Positions 23,279 through 34,887 of a DNA stretch of 64,000 nucleotides are shown piece after piece. The translations under genes and the position numbers were made by a program. Location: positions 144,034,741 to 144,098,740 of the forward strand of contig CM043945.1 in assembly GCA_014529385.2 (NCBI GenBank), in the 5' to 3' direction. This DNA comes from Adiantum capillus-veneris (Eukaryota; Streptophyta; Polypodiopsida; Polypodiales; Pteridaceae). How positions within the stretch are numbered: the first letter of the stretch is position 1; the number at the start of each line of letters is the position of its first letter. The notes under the pieces are model-generated. The model worked only from the letters and a program-made list of their open reading frames with translations, did not search any database and had not been told where the DNA came from.

Positions 23279-24560
23279 TTGGCAGAAGATTTTCTTCTCC
23301 ATTCATCATTAAGATCTAATGTTTGTGTGTTTAATGCAGGTATGGACGATGATGAGTTTCTTTCTTCCTTGCAGAGTAGGTGGTACAAGGAGCATCATTG
23401 CTCTCGAGTACCGTCGCATCGTTCCACTCCTTTAGCGTCTCCCTCTGTTTCGGAGCATTCACTGAGCTCCGAGAGTTTGGTGTCGACGAGACGATCTACA
23501 CAATCTTCTAGGCATCGACGTTCAATGGTGGTAGGGGTGGTTGCTGTGGAGATGACTCCACTGATACTTTGACACCACCTCATAGTTGACGAGGCTCCTT
23601 ACCTTCCCCTTCTTTGCCCGCCCCCACACCAACCACAACATCGCCATCTACTCCAGGTTTTGCACGGCTATCGGCCGTTCTTGGCTACACACCACTCACT
23701 ACTCCTCCGGGAGTCACCCCAGCCGACACTCCTTGCTTTGGGGTCTAGACTCCAATGGAGACACCTATCTTCCGTACCCCCATCAAGACACCACTTGATA
23801 TGCCACTTGAGACCCTGATGAGACACCTAGGTTCACACATCACAGGCGAGAGGGCTTACCATACTTGATCGACATCAGCGGTGGCATCATCTTGGATGAC
23901 GATGACAAGAAGGTGATCTCACGCATGCGTGGCCTTTGCTCTCAGTTGTTTAGACACTACATACTAAACACCTGGAGTGAAGTGCCGAATGAATTAAAAG
24001 ACAGAGTCGTGAGTATGCGGCATGACGAGTTTCCCGTGTCAAGTAAGGATGAGCGCTTCAATGAAGACCTGATGAAGGTGCAGATGCACAAATACTGCAA
24101 GCACAAGCGTTCTGAAGTGCAAAAAGAAATAAAGCATGGGTGGAATAGGCCAGATTGGCTGGCCAAAGAAGATTGGAAGAATGCAAAGCAAGCAGCACGC
24201 AAGTGGAAGCAACAAAAGGAGGCAGCCAAAGTGCGAGTAGAGGAAGGGAGCTCGCACCACACTTGGGGAGCGGCGGGTGGGCATCATTTGAGGCCAATTT
24301 TGTAAGTGTTTTTTCATTTCCCTTTAGGTTTGGTAGTTATGGATAATTGTACTTTTAAATTCTATCATAACGTATTCTTTGTATGTTTTGAACAGTGGTC
24401 GATGACAGGACGTGACCCCACACCATACGAGCGCGAGTATGCGGGCAAAAAGGGCTTACACATCCTTATGGACATTCTCAGTTCTCATGCCGACATAAAT
24501 AGTATTTCACTTTACTCTCTTACATTTGTTGTATTTAATGATAACCTAAGAAAATAGTGT
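23279..24560 (+). pseudogene. CACTA second ORF (Transposase_24-like)
   Basis: Three parts. 23279-23572 encodes an S/R-rich N terminus with MDDDEFLSSLQSRW and many Ser residues. 23630-23860 has P/T-rich coding in another frame (TPLTTPPGVTPADTP). 23865-24305 encodes LFRHYILNTWSEVPNELKD, then a K/R-rich helix with KHGWNRPDWLAKEDWKNAK and SSHHTWG. The VP..LKD and RSKQ/HT-G-like features fit plant Transposase_24 proteins that accompany TNP2. A GTAAGT at 24302 and AACAG at 24391-24395 look like an intron. The following exon reads WSMTGRDPTPYEREYAGKKG, matching the conserved end of the family, after a one-base shift near 24265. Not intact. Confidence 0.6.
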
Positions 24561-25030
24561 TTATACTTACAAAAAGTTTTATTGTTTTTTTTTTACAGAA
24601 TCTGATAGATACGCCGCTTGGAAACGTCTGATTAGACGACGTCAATCTAGCTATAGCCAGATAACACTAGTTTGCTTTTGTCATAGCATGTATATATCAT
24701 GATGTGTGCACGTCATTTTTGTAAGTATTGGCCAATGATGTATTTTCTCAATAACGACAATTGTGTTGTAGCTAACATAAATAATTTTTCCTATGATGTG
24801 TATAGTTTTTTCATTGTATTACTTTTGTCAATCCACTTTCGTCAAACTACTTTTGTCTGTCAGTTTTGCATCTTTATTTTGGAAACAATGTTCAATATGG
24901 TTGAGGGTGGCAGGGCATTCAATGCCTTGCAACCCAAATTTTTTTATTCTCGGGCGTCGCTATAAGCATTTCTATATAAGGTTTTGCAGCATCGCTATAT
25001 TCTTCACTAAAATGAGGATTGTTGCGTTGC
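24561..25030. other. CACTA 3' non-coding region
   Basis: AT-rich, no coding. It ends in subterminal repeats beginning near 24950 (CGTCGCTATAAG and related). Confidence 0.5.
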
Positions 25031-25122
25031 AATAGGCGTTGCTAAAGGCATCGCTATATAGCAATTGTTATAGCGACGGTTATAGAGACGTCTATAGCGA
25101 CACCTTTAGCGACGCCTATAGA
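25031..25122. repeat. CACTA subterminal inverted repeats (hairpin)
   Basis: The arm at 25032-25060 (ATAGGCGTTGCTAAAGGCAT...) is the reverse complement, with few mismatches, of 25092-25119 (...CACCTTTAGCGACGCCTAT). TAGCGAC-type units also occur between the arms and before them. CACTA elements use such subterminal repeats as binding sites for the TNPA-type protein. Confidence 0.75.
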
Positions 25123-25165
25123 GATGTCGGGGGATAAAAAAACCGATTGTAGTTTTGTTGCTACA

Positions 25166-25197
25166 GCCGTCACAAGTGCATGTACCCTCTTGTAGTG
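25166..25197 (+). repeat. CACTA right terminal inverted repeat
   Basis: It ends CTTGTAGTG; read outward-in on the minus strand it starts CACTACAAGAGGGTACATGC. The next three bases are CTG (candidate target duplication). Confidence 0.8.
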
Positions 25198-25200
25198 CTG

Positions 25201-27342
25201 GTTTACCCATCTGCTTAGCTCACTCGCTTCATTGGCCTCTCTGACTTGTTTCCACAATTTGTCAAAACCATCTATTTCTTTACAACTCTCAGGTAAAGCT
25301 ATGTTAAATCCCTCGGAAGAGTTATTCGTGGTATTCAACACTATCCTTGGCTCTAATGCAAGGTCTTTGAGCTTTTGTCCGTGCTGTGATTGGAATCTGG
25401 CTCTTTTCATTCCTTGTTTGGTGGTATTACTGGTGTAGGTGGGACAAGGATGACACCGTCAGGTTCCAACTTGTGGTTCTAGTAAATCTTGGGCTTCTTG
25501 AATCATTTTCTTGCATATGTCAAGCCTATCCTTTTCTAGTTCCACATATGGATATGTCATCCACCTCTGTTCTTGGGTTTGGTTGTTTTTTAGCTTTGTT
25601 TCATAGGATTTTAGGAGGGCCTCTAATGGCTCACTAACCTTCTCGACCAACATTGATCCTCCCGAGCTAGCACTTCTTGGCTCAGTTTTCGTTGATGGTT
25701 CTTTTGGAGGTTGAGACATCTGTGTAAGAGAAGGTGCAACCACTTCCTCATGTTTTCTTATCTTCTCTTCAGCTTTGGTGAGCTTCTCAACCAGGTATTT
25801 TTGCTCACGCTCCATATACGCTTTCATCCTAGCCTTTCTAGCTTTCCAGCTGTTTAGTTTGCTCTTGGTTTTTTGACTAGGTGCATCAGTCTTTGGTTCA
25901 CCCGTCTGTGGAATCACGTTTGTTTCCATTTTCTCTGTCTCTAGATTCTCAAAAACTTTCCTTTTGAGCTTGCGCTCTCGTAACTACTTGAACTGGTACG
26001 ATGTTTTCATTTTTTGAGCTATTGGGTAGCTGAACAATTTTTGAGACAATTGTTGTGTTCTTTCTGACTTAGTTTGGTTTTTTTGGACAGTTGGGGATCA
26101 AGTGAATGACACCATAGTCAAGACAATAGGTGTTTACTTGTGTGATCTCCGTTTGAGGACATTGTTTGACCAAGTGGTTGTCATGGCTCTTGTGACAATC
26201 TATCTCTAGTTGAGGAGTTTCTTCATGCAATTCCTCTTGGCTATATACAGGCTTTGACCTTGCTAAGCCTCTATTAGCAATGAGCTGCAATGTCCTTTTG
26301 TCCATCTCATACCTTCTTTCTTGAAGTCAAAACGCAAGAGGTGGAGGTTGTACCAGCCTCATCATTCCACTTGTTTCTCTCATCTTTTGTCGCTTTGAAG
26401 GGTAGTACCTACTTTGGTTGTCATAATTCATTGTATCTGGTACTAGTTCTTGTTTGATGGATGGTTCCATCCTCTACGTATATCTCATTTCTATAGGCAT
26501 TCTAGCACTTGGAAATGGAGGGTGTTGTTTGAAGACAAAAGCTGTGGTCTTGCAACTCGTACAGGTCCTGGCGCATTTCTCATAGCGTATCTAAGTGGAG
26601 TAGGTGCTACAGGAGTCGTTTGTACATACGTCTCCTTAGCATATTACATGCCATAGTAACACTCTTCCCTCATATGGTTTGTCCATTTTCTCTCAATTTT
26701 GCACCATAGAGGTTCTTGGAGGTCAGATTTGACAAGAGGAGCAAGTCTCAGAGCTAATCCTTCTATAAGCTTCAATTGCTCACTAGATACCTCTCGCTTT
26801 AATGTGGATTGGGTTCTTGGTGAATCACTCCTCTAAGAAGATGTGTCACTCTCGCTCTCAGTATCATATCTTCTCAAGGTTCCTCTCTGATTTGGATAGG
26901 AGTAAGTTATAGGGGGTGGTTATGGTACATATGGTCCTATTGTCACCGTAATTCCACCTCTAGAAAAGTCATGTTATATGGTTGCATCTGGGTACAACCA
27001 TGGTCCATTAGGCAAATTCACTTGAGGAGGCATATCTGCCATCTTTGTGCTCATTTCATCTCTTGTTATCTCTCTAGAAGGGAATCTAGGTGGCTCCCTT
27101 TTTGGACTTCTCATAGGAATTCTCGTGCTTGGTGGAGATATCTGTGGTCCTTCATTAACCAAATATCCAACTCTTTCTAGTGCATTGTGTGGGTTTGTGT
27201 CAAATTGTGGATAGATTGGCATTTTAGCACTTCTAGCTTGGCTTGCCATACCTCTGGTCATATCTACAAAAGGATTGGTGGATTGGCTTTCTATCGTGAT
27301 GATCTTAGCTTTCTTAATGTCATGACTACTCAATACCCTCAA
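25201..27342 (-). pseudogene. Degenerate minus-strand ORF with two zinc-knuckle-like motifs, N-terminal part (unknown LTR-element protein)
   Basis: Pieces in reading order: 27342-26974 (P/R-rich, MRSPKREPPRFPSREITRDE, LPNGPWLYPDAT); a frame-broken S/E-rich part; 26305-26069 with two C-x2-[S/Y]-x3-H-x4-C motifs, CHKSHDNHLVKQC and CLDYGVIHLIPNC; 25929-25459 (156 aa, basic coiled coil with ARKARMKAYMEREQKYLVEK and EEKIRKHEEVV); 25410-25201 (LPESCKEIDGFDKLWKQ...). In each knuckle the second Cys is one base away from a Cys codon. The coding sequence stops exactly at the CACTA right end, so the transposon interrupted it. Zinc knuckles suggest a nucleic-acid-binding Gag- or coat-like protein; no pol motif was found. 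Origin unknown. Confidence 0.5.
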
Positions 27343-28046
27343 GATAGTCCTTATTAATAATCACCTTTGGCCCTTTGTCAGGTCCCTAAAAGTCAAGCCT
27401 CGGTGATATTTTGACCTCTGGATATTGGTTCTAGGTATCCTAAAAGGTTGGATTCAGGAAACCTAGGAAGCTTTTCTCCTAACTATACCTGACCAAATTG
27501 GAGTTGTCTATCAAACGTTAGAGTAGTTTTGGTGAACTGCACTTGAAACAACACTCAAAACAATTTTAGGATCAAGAATGTTTTTTTGTATCTTGACCAA
27601 ATATGACCCAAATCTGTTGAAACTTGGTCACTAGGCTTCTTTTATGTTGGTAAACACTTCTGTGAGCTTAGATGTAACTTTTGACCTCTACTTTGGCACT
27701 TGAAACATCATACACATATAAGGGCCAGATTTTGGTCAAATCAGACATTTGAGTGTACCTCAATGTCCTTGAGAATAAAAGAAGTCCCTAGCCAAAATTT
27801 CATAGAATTTGGAGCTCATTTGGGCTTGCGAAGAGCAAAAGATAGAAAACTGCAGATTCAGGCTTGTATTGGTCTTAACTTGGTCAAAAAATGTCCAAAT
27901 TGAATTTTTGAAACTTGCTAAGAGTTGCTTGAGTGATAAGGAATCAGTGGAACACAATTCACCTCATTCTCCCACAAAAGACATTATACGCATATAATGT
28001 CTCAAGTGTCAAAATAAAGGTTAAATTGACAAACTAAAACTTGCGG
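27343..28046. other. Probable leader of the minus-strand element; no gene
   Basis: Stops in all frames. It lies between the degenerate N-terminal coding sequence and a tandem duplication, upstream in element orientation. Confidence 0.4.
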
Positions 28047-28200
28047 CCATGAGTAGCTCGTAGATGGGCAAGCACATATGCTCCGTTCCATGAGGAATGC
28101 TTGGCATCGATATGTAGCTCTTTCCATGAGTAGCTCGTAGATGCGCAAGCACGTATGCTCCGTTCCACGAGGAATGCTTGGTGTCGATATGTAGCTCTTG
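28047..28200. repeat. Tandem duplication, 77-bp unit
   Basis: CCATGAGTAGCTCGTAGATG starts at 28047 and again at 28124. The two units differ at only a few positions. Confidence 0.85.
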
Positions 28201-29316
28201 CCGAGGCTAGTGCAATGGTGCAATCGAATCTCCAATGTGATGAATGAGCGGGGAGTAGCACCAAGATGAAGCTCACGCTCTCTCTCTTCCTCTCTCTCAC
28301 ACACAGTCGACGACAACTTAAAACTTATGATAATGATAAAGTTGTCTTTACAAAATGAATAGGTACCTTATATACTAGTTTGAGGGGTCAAATGGCCTGG
28401 TAGTTACAATCTAGAAGTGCCATTGCACCCCGACTTCTGCAACTAGACTACCTACTTATTACAAATAATGTTTATGACCATAATCCGTAGCATTTCATAA
28501 ATTTTAGAAAATAAGGCTTTGTTGAGTTATGTCGTGTTGTTGACCTAGCCGTCAACAAATTTATTTATATCAAGATTTGTACAAAGTTGAGATCTCATCA
28601 AGAAGTTGGATGAGCATCTTTTTATTCTATCATAATATATACAAAGGGTAGCTTTGCCAAAAAGCTAGATGATTCTCAGAGACGGATTCCCAAGGACATA
28701 TTGGTACAATCAAGAGGTATTTGTGGATAAGTTTTTACAAACTACTATTTCATTTGAGTAGTAGCTCCTGTACACATATTTGAGAGGTTTGATCATGTAA
28801 GTAGGGATCACTTTGACCATTTTATTGAAAACCCATTCCTTTCAGGTCTGGTCAATGCCATCTTGAGAGATAACAGTGTAATCATCCCTGGACCCTAGTA
28901 GTAATCATCCCTGGACCCTAGTAGTACCAAGAAAGTAGTAAAGCTGGATAACGTGCAACTCTTTCCCCATCGAAGCTTCTTAAGATCATAGGAGAGGCAT
29001 CTGAGCTTCCTCGCATTGATGTAGAAGATGAAACCTTTGCAGTCCCATGCAAGCTCCCATCCCCTTTTGATTCTTGTTGATGGAGGAGAGAAATCCTTCA
29101 TCAAAATCTTCATCATGCTAGAACAAAAAGCAAAATTTGAAGAGCAACAAGCCTCAAAACACATTATCTCAAAGGTCTCGAACTTGTGATATTCAACATC
29201 AGCATCTTCTTGAAACATTGATGCTCATAAGTTCTCGAACTTAAGTCTCCAATTCATTTTTTTCCAAATTTTCAAACAATAAATGTTTCTAGTTACCTAA
29301 CCTAGGCTCAAGCCTA
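28201..29316. other. No clear gene; leader-like sequence of the minus-strand element
   Basis: A 23-bp direct repeat lies at 28878-28900 and 28901-28923. A minus-strand ORF at 28895-29218 (107 aa) shows no known motif. If the primer site at 29317-29329 is real, this is the 5' untranslated leader of the minus-strand element. Confidence 0.4.
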
Positions 29317-29331
29317 GACTTTGATACCACG
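29317..29331 (-). other. Primer-binding site (initiator-Met type) of the minus-strand element
   Basis: The minus strand reads TGGTATCAAAGTC from 29329, close to the plant copia standard TGGTATCAGAGC. It is separated by 2 bp from an LTR-like edge that on the plus strand starts TGTGATG at 29332. Confidence 0.6.
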
Positions 29332-29659
29332 TGTGATGTCCCCACCCTATTACCATAACCTTTTGGCAATTGGAGGGTACCTAACATGTTGATAGGACCT
29401 AATCACTTGAGAAAACAAGGTCAAGAGGGCATTTATTTCCAATGGACAGCCTCTTGTCAACAGGTAACTTGAGTTCGAACCATTAAAGAGGGTTCCTAGC
29501 CTTGTCTAGCAAGGAAAGCATAAACTAACACGAGAATTTTATACGTCCCTAATTCTCACCTTCCAAAAGATAAAAAAACCAAATACCTTTTTTCCCACAA
29601 CTTGCAAGGGCACGTATAATTGGGACTTCTTGAAATGTGGCATAATGAGTCTCTAATTT
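29332..29659 (-). repeat. Candidate 5' LTR of the minus-strand element, inner part
   Basis: It begins TGTGATGTCC beside a primer-binding site, so it should be the inner end of an LTR of a minus-strand element. It is cut at 29659 by the 29660-35379 element. The AATTT at 29655-29659 is the target duplication of that element, and the LTR should resume at 35380. No second in-window copy of this part was found for confirmation. Confidence 0.45.
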
Positions 29660-30156
29660 TGTTATAGAATTGATATTTTACTATTTATTGCAGCTGATAG
29701 GTGGAAAAGACTAGACCCAGCTTGGCCTATGCGAATGGATATGTATATCATGTACATTTTATTATTCAAGTGCTCTTTTATGAGCTTTGGCCATTTATGA
29801 CCGGCCGGCCAGTTTATAACCAATTTGACCATTCAAGAAATCTATATAACAAATACGTGCAAGAGGGAAATGGTCACTCTTGCACGGGGGGAGATTGCAC
29901 CTAGTGTCTGTGTATTCTTCTCTCCTCTCCTCTCTTCTCTTCTCTTTCTTGTCGTGCCAGGCGTAGCACTCCCCTCTAGGGAGTACGCCTACACGCGTTC
30001 TAGCACTCTCTCGCCGCTCTCTATCTTTCTTTGTTCGTGTATATCGTCGATTATGCATCTATGTGGTTGCCAGGTATGTCGATTAGTATGTTCTATGGTT
30101 TCTAGTATGCTATTTTGGGTATTTTTGCAGGGAACTCCACGCCTCCGACTGTAGCA
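29660..30156 (+). repeat. 5' LTR of the non-autonomous element
   Basis: 497 bp, TG...CA, matching 34888-35379. The second half is pyrimidine-rich (about 29915-29950), where one repeat unit more is present than in the 3' LTR. Confidence 0.92.
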
Positions 30157-30157
30157 G

Positions 30158-30170
30158 CGGTATCAGAGCC
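30158..30170 (+). other. Primer-binding site of the non-autonomous element
   Basis: CGGTATCAGAGCC, one base different from the plant initiator-tRNA-Met complement TGGTATCAGAGCC, one base after the LTR end. Confidence 0.8.
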
Positions 30171-31506
30171 GAGGCTACGCTCCCAGACTGAACAATCTGA
30201 GAAGCAATAGCTAAGTGGTTTTTCTTTCTTATGTTTGCAGATTTTGCTAATTGCTTCACTTAATGTTAATTGCATGATGCAATTAATGTTTTTTGGTCGA
30301 AATTTAAAAGAGTCCTTTCTTTATCACCATAATTTAGTGCTTGTTAATGTAAATATTGTGTTAATTAAACACAAGAAAACATGGATTAAACTAAAAATCA
30401 TGTCGAGATGATTAGTTACGACAAAGAGGAGTAATACATAGCTTTTAGTAGGTCGATATTAAAGAGAGCAGAATCTTACACGAGAGGGCTTAGCGACAGT
30501 TTACATTATAGGATTACGAGTCAACATTTTAAGGTTTTACAAAGGTTAAACAACTTAGACAAGAATATCGGAACAAAAGATTAAGAATTCCAAGTGAACT
30601 TTTGATGTTGTGTTTAGACTTGAGCCCGGGATGATGAAGAGGAGAGAGTTATAATCATAATCATTAGCAGGAAGCAACGCATGCCTGCTGTGGAAAAGCC
30701 CCTTATGTGACTGCCTTGGTCGCCATTGCTCGAGGAAGAATAGAGGCGTTCACTCGCTGCAATTATTGGAGGTTGGCCTTACTAGAGTACCACACAAGCC
30801 AAGCCTGGTAGTAGTCGTCAACAACCAGTGACCTTTGTAAGCTGCCATGCACGAACCTCATCCTTCCATTAGTGTGTGGAGCACTAAACCTACGGGTTTG
30901 GAGCTGCCAAACTTCACCTCCCATTATTTTAGTTGGCTTACAGCCTTTAATATTATTTCACTAATATCGTTCTGCAAGAATTGCATGCGCTTCAGCCTCA
31001 GCGTGACCACTAATACCTGCAGTGCCGCCACTAGCTTTTCTCTCTCTTTCTCTCTCCCTCGCAACTTTCCCCATGCAGCCACCGACTTACTTTTTTTTTA
31101 ACTAGCAAAACGCACGCTCTCTATCTCTTCCTATCCCCACTGCAGAGTTCGACCAAGCTGGGCTTACGCAGTCCGAGAGCCGCCCACTTCTGGGGTTCTT
31201 CTTCCCTGCCGCATGCAGGACACAACTGCGCTAATCTCCTCTCCAGTTGTGCACATGGAGCAACAAAGGCTCCATGGACAGTTAGCAGTAAAGCTAACCA
31301 CAAAATTTCGCTGTCTTTAGCTCTCTCTCTTGCTTTACTTTACTACGCCGCCATTCAGCCAGATATTAACCACCCGCCACTTCAATCCTCACAAACAGCT
31401 CCCACACACTTCACACCGCATGTCTTTCTCTCTCCCCCCGCCAACCAGTGGCATTGCCATCAACTCAAGCTACCAACCACCCTCATGCAGAGGAGTTGTT
31501 TCTCTC

Positions 31507-31557
<51 letters not shown>

Positions 31558-34262
31558 GTCTGTTGTTTCTGCCGCCCACAAAAGAGTGCCCCCTCACCCC
31601 CTTGGCGACTACCTACCCTGGCGGACAGTGCCGTAGCTACTTAGTGTGACTGGCACAAGGAACCTCCTATCCTATTCGTTGCTAGTCTGGAACGCAATCA
31701 CATGACGCTCCGGTGTATGACGTGGCCCTTTTTCTGTGTATAAGAGCGCATCTTGGGATCCTTGCCACCATGTTGTATTAGCGAGATTTAGCGAGAAACC
31801 TTGGGAGGGACTTTGCAGTACATGATTTGTGATGACCTTCACTTTGATATACCTGTGTGTTTTGGTCCCCTGAGGCAACATCTTGAGGACAGACACGCAG
31901 AGATCAGACAGATAATGGAGAGGTAAATTCATCTTGTATCACCAGAGAGGTGGATGCCATTTTCTGAGTATCTGCGCCACCATCCCTGTCACCCTCCCAT
32001 GAAGCCGGAGATGTCCAATATAATCAACAGAACATTCCACTCAAAATACCTGATGAAGTCGATGATCCACGAGAAGCATGACTTGACTTAATTCAGCTCA
32101 CGCTAACGAAGCAATCTAGTTGCTTGCAACAGTTGCTGCCAATCGCAATATGGCAACAAGCTCAGTACCTCAGCAGCTGCAACGCTTCATGTTCATGCTC
32201 TACTTACTCATCCACCCACGTCCCTCAACTTCACCACCTGCAAGCTCCCTTTGCCCGCTTTCACTGTGCTTCCCTACGTGACTTGGCGCTCTAATTGAGG
32301 ACTCGCGGCCTCTGTTACTACTACACGCAAGCTCATGAGACGCGAGTAAAGAACTCGGATAGACACACATCGAGAGATCATAACTAGGGCTTTCACATGC
32401 TAGGAGTCTCTCTCTTTGTCTCTTGTACCGTTTGCAGCCTTGTTGAAGGAAGGGTTCCAGCTGGTGATTCTTATTGCAGCGAACATTAACAAAGTTTTTC
32501 TGCGACTACACGGATTTGGTCTCATAGATAATTATGGTCTTTTAACGCCGGTTAAGGTTAATTTAACACTTCAACTCATTTCTATCTCTCTTCTCTCTCC
32601 CCCTTACCTTTTGGATCACGATTGATATGAATAATTCACCCAAGGAGCGGACCCTACTTTTGTATTCGATTGTCCCCAGTTGATGTTCGAATCATTGTCA
32701 AAACCGTGCAACAATACAACAAAATTTTGCTAAGGCTTAAGTTATTAGGTTCCCTCAAAGGAGACTCAACGATTATGTTCTTCGTGCTTTCAAATTTTTG
32801 TAAAGCAATGGATATAGCTTTGATAGTCAAAATTCTTTTATGGTTTTGGTGTCGTGTGAGGTGCTCATGTACTACGGTCCCATCGCATCTAAGACATGCT
32901 AGGTATCTGTCATTAAGATGTATTTTCACTAACCTTCAATATTTTGTGCATGATCAAGATGTATCAGGCCTATGTATTACAAGCATGACCATATATGAAC
33001 TCTAACTACATATTCCACTGCTAGCTATCAACCCTTAAAGTGACTGCTATCCAGACTACAACTCGGTATAATCTTATAGTACATAATTAATGGCGTACTA
33101 TAAAAATAGTGATGTAATAGAATTCGATTTTCAGATTGATTGCTCTATTTTGTTCCATCATATGGTATAATGGTAGTGCAATTTTTGTTACATATTACTT
33201 GATATAGTTCCATTTATTTGCTTATGTATCACATCCCTACCAATGTTTTCAATACTCCTTCGCAAGAGACTATGTTTACTATAGAATATTTACCTCTCCG
33301 CACGAATTTGAGGTCAGCTACTTTAGGAGACCTGTTTTTGCCCTATCCTAACATTCATACATTGAGTGTGGCCTCCCTTTCTCCGACGAGATCAATATCC
33401 ACTGGTCATCCTAATCTTGCAATCCACCCTCTCAATTTAGATAACACCTCTCTTACCTGCTCATTTGTACTTCTAATTGTCTACTTTCATTCTCATTTCT
33501 TGGCAAACAAACTTTGCATCAAATTTTTCCTTCATGGCGTTTCAAATGTTAATGCATCTAATATGCAATTATTAATGCCTTCTTCAATTTAACAAGTAGT
33601 TGTTTTTAGTGCTTTGTTTTTAGAACAGTTTTGCAGATAAATCTAAATACAATGTTCTCATATCAAAATCCAGGTATGACACTCCTTAATGCATTCTAGT
33701 AATACCCCTCCTGCAACATCATTACAATTCTCCCTGATAAGTAAAATCTCGCTATGTATCTTTAGACCTAAAAGTAAAATTATCTAATTCACCACAAGTG
33801 CTTATTCCATCTCTCTTCTTATCTTCACCCCTCCAACTTCCCCCACTCTTCACCACATCTCCTTATGCACGCATCCTCTAGTTAATAGTGGTTTGATAAA
33901 TTAATGTATTTGATTTCTTTTAAGCGAGTCTTTCGCAGATATTCTCACACCCCCTACAAATACCCAAGCACCTTTGCAGCAGGCAATAATTTTTTTTTTC
34001 CGGATGCTTTAAAACGACAAAACTTCCTTACTTGTTTACATTATGTTGCAAAATCCATTGTTTCTAATGTCATGGGTTCTACTTTCTTTGATTGGACTCT
34101 TACTAAGATGACTTCTCACACCACTACTTACATGAGCTCAGTTGGTGTGCGATGATCGCTAACATTTGGTACATGCTTCCACACACCAGTCTATTCCAAT
34201 TTCATATCAAACAGGTCTTTTATTTTTCACTTTTTATGCCTAGCCTAGTCCATTGGTCACAT
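30171..34262. other. Non-coding interior of the non-autonomous LTR element
   Basis: No RT, integrase, protease or Gag motif in six frames. A CT microsatellite lies at 31511-31553. The base composition changes: the stretch 30650-32400 is richer in GC than 32500-34250. ORFs such as 31330-31644 and 33218-33592 on the plus strand show no recognised domain and are low-complexity or unsupported. Confidence 0.6.
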
Positions 34263-34465
34263 GCACACAGATTCGCCGATTTAGGCAGTGTGTAAATACT
34301 CATCTTGGTGCAGATCCGCTGATTTAGGCAGCACATTGATAAACTTTAGATTTATTATTTTTAAACAATTTCCAATGTAGATCTGCCGATTTAGGCAGCA
34401 TTAGTGCATATTCACCGATTTAGGCAGCACACTTTATTGGTGTAGACTCGCCGGATGAGGCAACA
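34263..34465 (+). repeat. Five spaced copies of a GCCGATTTAGGCAG motif near the 3' LTR
   Basis: Near 34275, 34318, 34383, 34412 and 34448 the motif (A)GAT(T/C)CGCCGATTTAGGCAG(C) recurs with 1-5 changes. Spacing is irregular (29-66 bp), often with a preceding GTGTAGA or GTGCAGA. Irregular spacing argues against a simple satellite and suggests repeated protein- or RNA-binding sites. Confidence 0.7.
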
Positions 34466-34875
34466 CCAATCACAAAATCATGCTACAGTGGCTGGCCACC
34501 AATGTAACTGGTATGATTTTGTTACCCGGGTATAGAAAATTTTTGGATTTGGAATTGAAATTGGATTTGGAATCGGTATATGATGCTTTTCTGTCGCGAT
34601 AGTATTTATGGAATTGGACTTGAGATTGATGGGAATTGATTATTGAACGATGAGTGTGACCAATGATATCCTGATTCAACAGGGAATGACACATACTGCT
34701 TATTCTAGAGGTATGGGACACTAGAATAGGTAGTATGTGGATGACGGTAGGCATAAGCAATATTGACTAATTTTATGGGGTTTCCTTTTACTATTTGATA
34801 CAGATTTCTAATCATTGTTTTTGACAAGTATTGTTTGCAGATTTTTATCTTCGCAACTGAGGACAATTGCTTTCC

Positions 34876-34887
34876 AACGGAGAGGTA
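34876..34887 (+). other. Weak polypurine tract of the non-autonomous element
   Basis: ACGGAGAGGTA directly precedes the 3' LTR start at 34888; it is short for a plant PPT. Confidence 0.4.

Larger units (their letters stand above)
19690..25197 (+). mobile_element. CACTA (En/Spm) transposon, 3' part
   Basis: Right terminus: the DNA ends in CTTGTAGTG at 25197; its reverse complement begins CACTACAAGAGGG, a classic CACTA terminal inverted repeat. The 3 bp after it (CTG) are the expected target duplication. Directly inside are subterminal repeats of the TAGCGAC type. The body carries C-terminal transposase-associated domains (DUF4218, DUF4216) and a Transposase_24-like ORF, all plus strand. The catalytic TNP2 part and the left terminus were not found, so the left end is truncated or rearranged. 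An unrelated repeat-rich segment lies at about 21690-22890. Confidence 0.8.

Noticed and set aside
23945..23960. ACACTACATACT as left CACTA terminus
   Set aside because: It lies inside the second CACTA ORF and does not match the right terminal repeat beyond the first bases.
25459..25929. Host gene for a 156-aa basic coiled-coil protein
   Set aside because: No start context or splice structure; it continues into neighbouring degenerate coding pieces of the same element.
33218..33592. 124-codon ORF in the non-autonomous element
   Set aside because: No motif, composition like the surrounding non-coding DNA.
34263..34465. CRISPR-like spaced repeats
   Set aside because: Repeat cores are degenerate, spacing is irregular and the genome is eukaryotic; no cas genes.
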